Virus record (IMG/VR): IMGVR_UViG_3300025266_000034
Location: 1-28,787 of that record
Direction: 5' to 3' (one strand)
DNA length: 28,787 nt
Source: a virus
In this document: positions 28,449-28,787 of the stretch, piece after piece
Numbering within the stretch: the stretch's first letter is position 1
Layout: every line of letters starts with the position of its first letter
The notes under the pieces: generated by a model
What the model was told of the DNA's origin: nothing
Databases searched by the model: none
The model's input: only the letters and a program-made list of their open reading frames with translations
Position numbers and translations under genes: made by a program

Positions 28449-28787
28449 TTAATTCCAATCTCTAAATTCCTGTTCGTTTCGCATATACTGTAAGTCCGCT
28501 TCTCTCATATTTTCAAGCTCCGAATAGTGTTCGTCCCATTGGTCGTAAACGTCGTTTGCTGCTAAACCTAGTTCGTCTGCTTTTACTCTAATCTCTTCTA
28601 AAATACCTAAATCTCTCTCTACGTCCTCGTATCTTAAAACTGCGCTACCGTTGTGTGTGTATTCGTCGTTTAACTGCATCCACGCCTGCCTGTATGCCTC
28701 GAATTTTTCGTCGTGCCAATCATAAGCTAAATAAGATAACGTACCGCTGTTATCCTGTAAACTCATTAAGTCATACTCTAAATCTTG
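28449..28787 (-). CDS. Internal-head-protein candidate IP3, C-terminal part (continues at 1)
   Basis: This is the C-terminal part of the 146-residue protein whose ATG is at 229 in the left copy; bases 28661..28787 repeat 1..127. The family motif LGLAANDVYDQWDEHY lies about residues 107-122, matching LG...Y blocks of IP1 and IP2. The end, RNEQEFRDWN, is acidic. An internal ATG at 28766 (MSLQDNSG) could be mistaken for the start, but joining the ends shows the true N-terminus with the RVFSRLF leader. The scaffold-like gene starts 19 bases after the stop. Confidence 0.85.
   Translation of the reverse strand, partial: QDLEYDLMSLQDNSGTLSYLAYDWHDEKFEAYRQAWMQLNDEYTHNGSAVLRYEDVERDLGILEEIRVKADELGLAANDVYDQWDEHYSELENMREADLQYMRNEQEFRDWN
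28661..28787. repeat. Right copy of 127-bp terminal direct repeat (circular-assembly overlap)
   Basis: Identical to 1..127. Joining 28660 to 1 restores one uninterrupted 146-residue gene, supporting a circular contig of 28,660 unique bases. Confidence 0.93.

Noticed and set aside
28449-28766. Start of the end gene at an internal ATG (MSLQDNSG)
   Set aside because: Joining the window ends gives an ATG 40 codons further upstream with the conserved RVFSRLF leader.
1-28787. tRNA genes, CRISPR arrays, integrase, repressor or insertion sequences
   Set aside because: I looked for cloverleaf ends, regular spaced repeats and recombinase motifs and saw none.

Overview
The window is most likely one complete, circularly assembled genome of a tailed, siphovirus-like double-stranded DNA phage, about 28,660 bp. 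The first 127 bases are repeated exactly as the last 127 (28661..28787), and one gene runs across the junction. Every gene I accept lies on the minus strand, so transcription runs from high to low coordinates. Low GC, A-rich leaders without Shine-Dalgarno sequences, TAnnTTTG-like -7 boxes and the small-protein families all point to a host in the Bacteroidota, probably Flavobacteriia. I see no integrase, repressor, tRNA or CRISPR array, so a virulent lifestyle is the simplest reading.

Layout in the direction of transcription. (1) 19866..23703: head connector, tail fibre with spacer repeats, and a lysis cassette (small membrane protein, amidase, 3-TM holin). (2) 13019..19694: early region with a NinG-like HNH protein, an SSB-like protein, a RecA-fold helicase, an ECF-like sigma factor, two PD-(D/E)XK nucleases, a possible annealing protein and a protein with a DnaA domain IV-like HTH. 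(3) 11490..13000: small and large terminase. (4) 8833..11211: nine or so small unknown genes, ended by a strong terminator. (5) 1954..8679: tail module with a tail-assembly chaperone that appears to use a -1 frameshift, neck and tail proteins, and the tape measure. (6) 1921 down through 1 and round to 23708: XkdF-type prohead protease, small Cys protein, three paralogous small proteins, scaffold-like protein, HK97-fold-type capsid protein, a probable tail protein, and a portal fused to a MuF-like domain.

Three signals deserve attention. First, a peptide of the form TK(D)RVFxKLF closes the scaffold-like protein and opens all three paralogs beside it, which suggests a capsid-targeting or scaffold-docking tag for internal head proteins. 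Second, a two-part motif GCAAA-N11/12-(A/T)ACGTTATAT sits immediately upstream of five genes that head the packaging, tail, protease, head and portal blocks. It looks like a late promoter, and the phage sigma-like protein is the obvious reader. Third, a line-by-line visual scan found no GATC, CATG, GGCC or CCGG anywhere, although other 4-bp palindromes (CTAG, AGCT, GTAC, ACGT) are common. This implies strong selection by host restriction.

Functions rest on motif and family recognition by eye. No database search was run.
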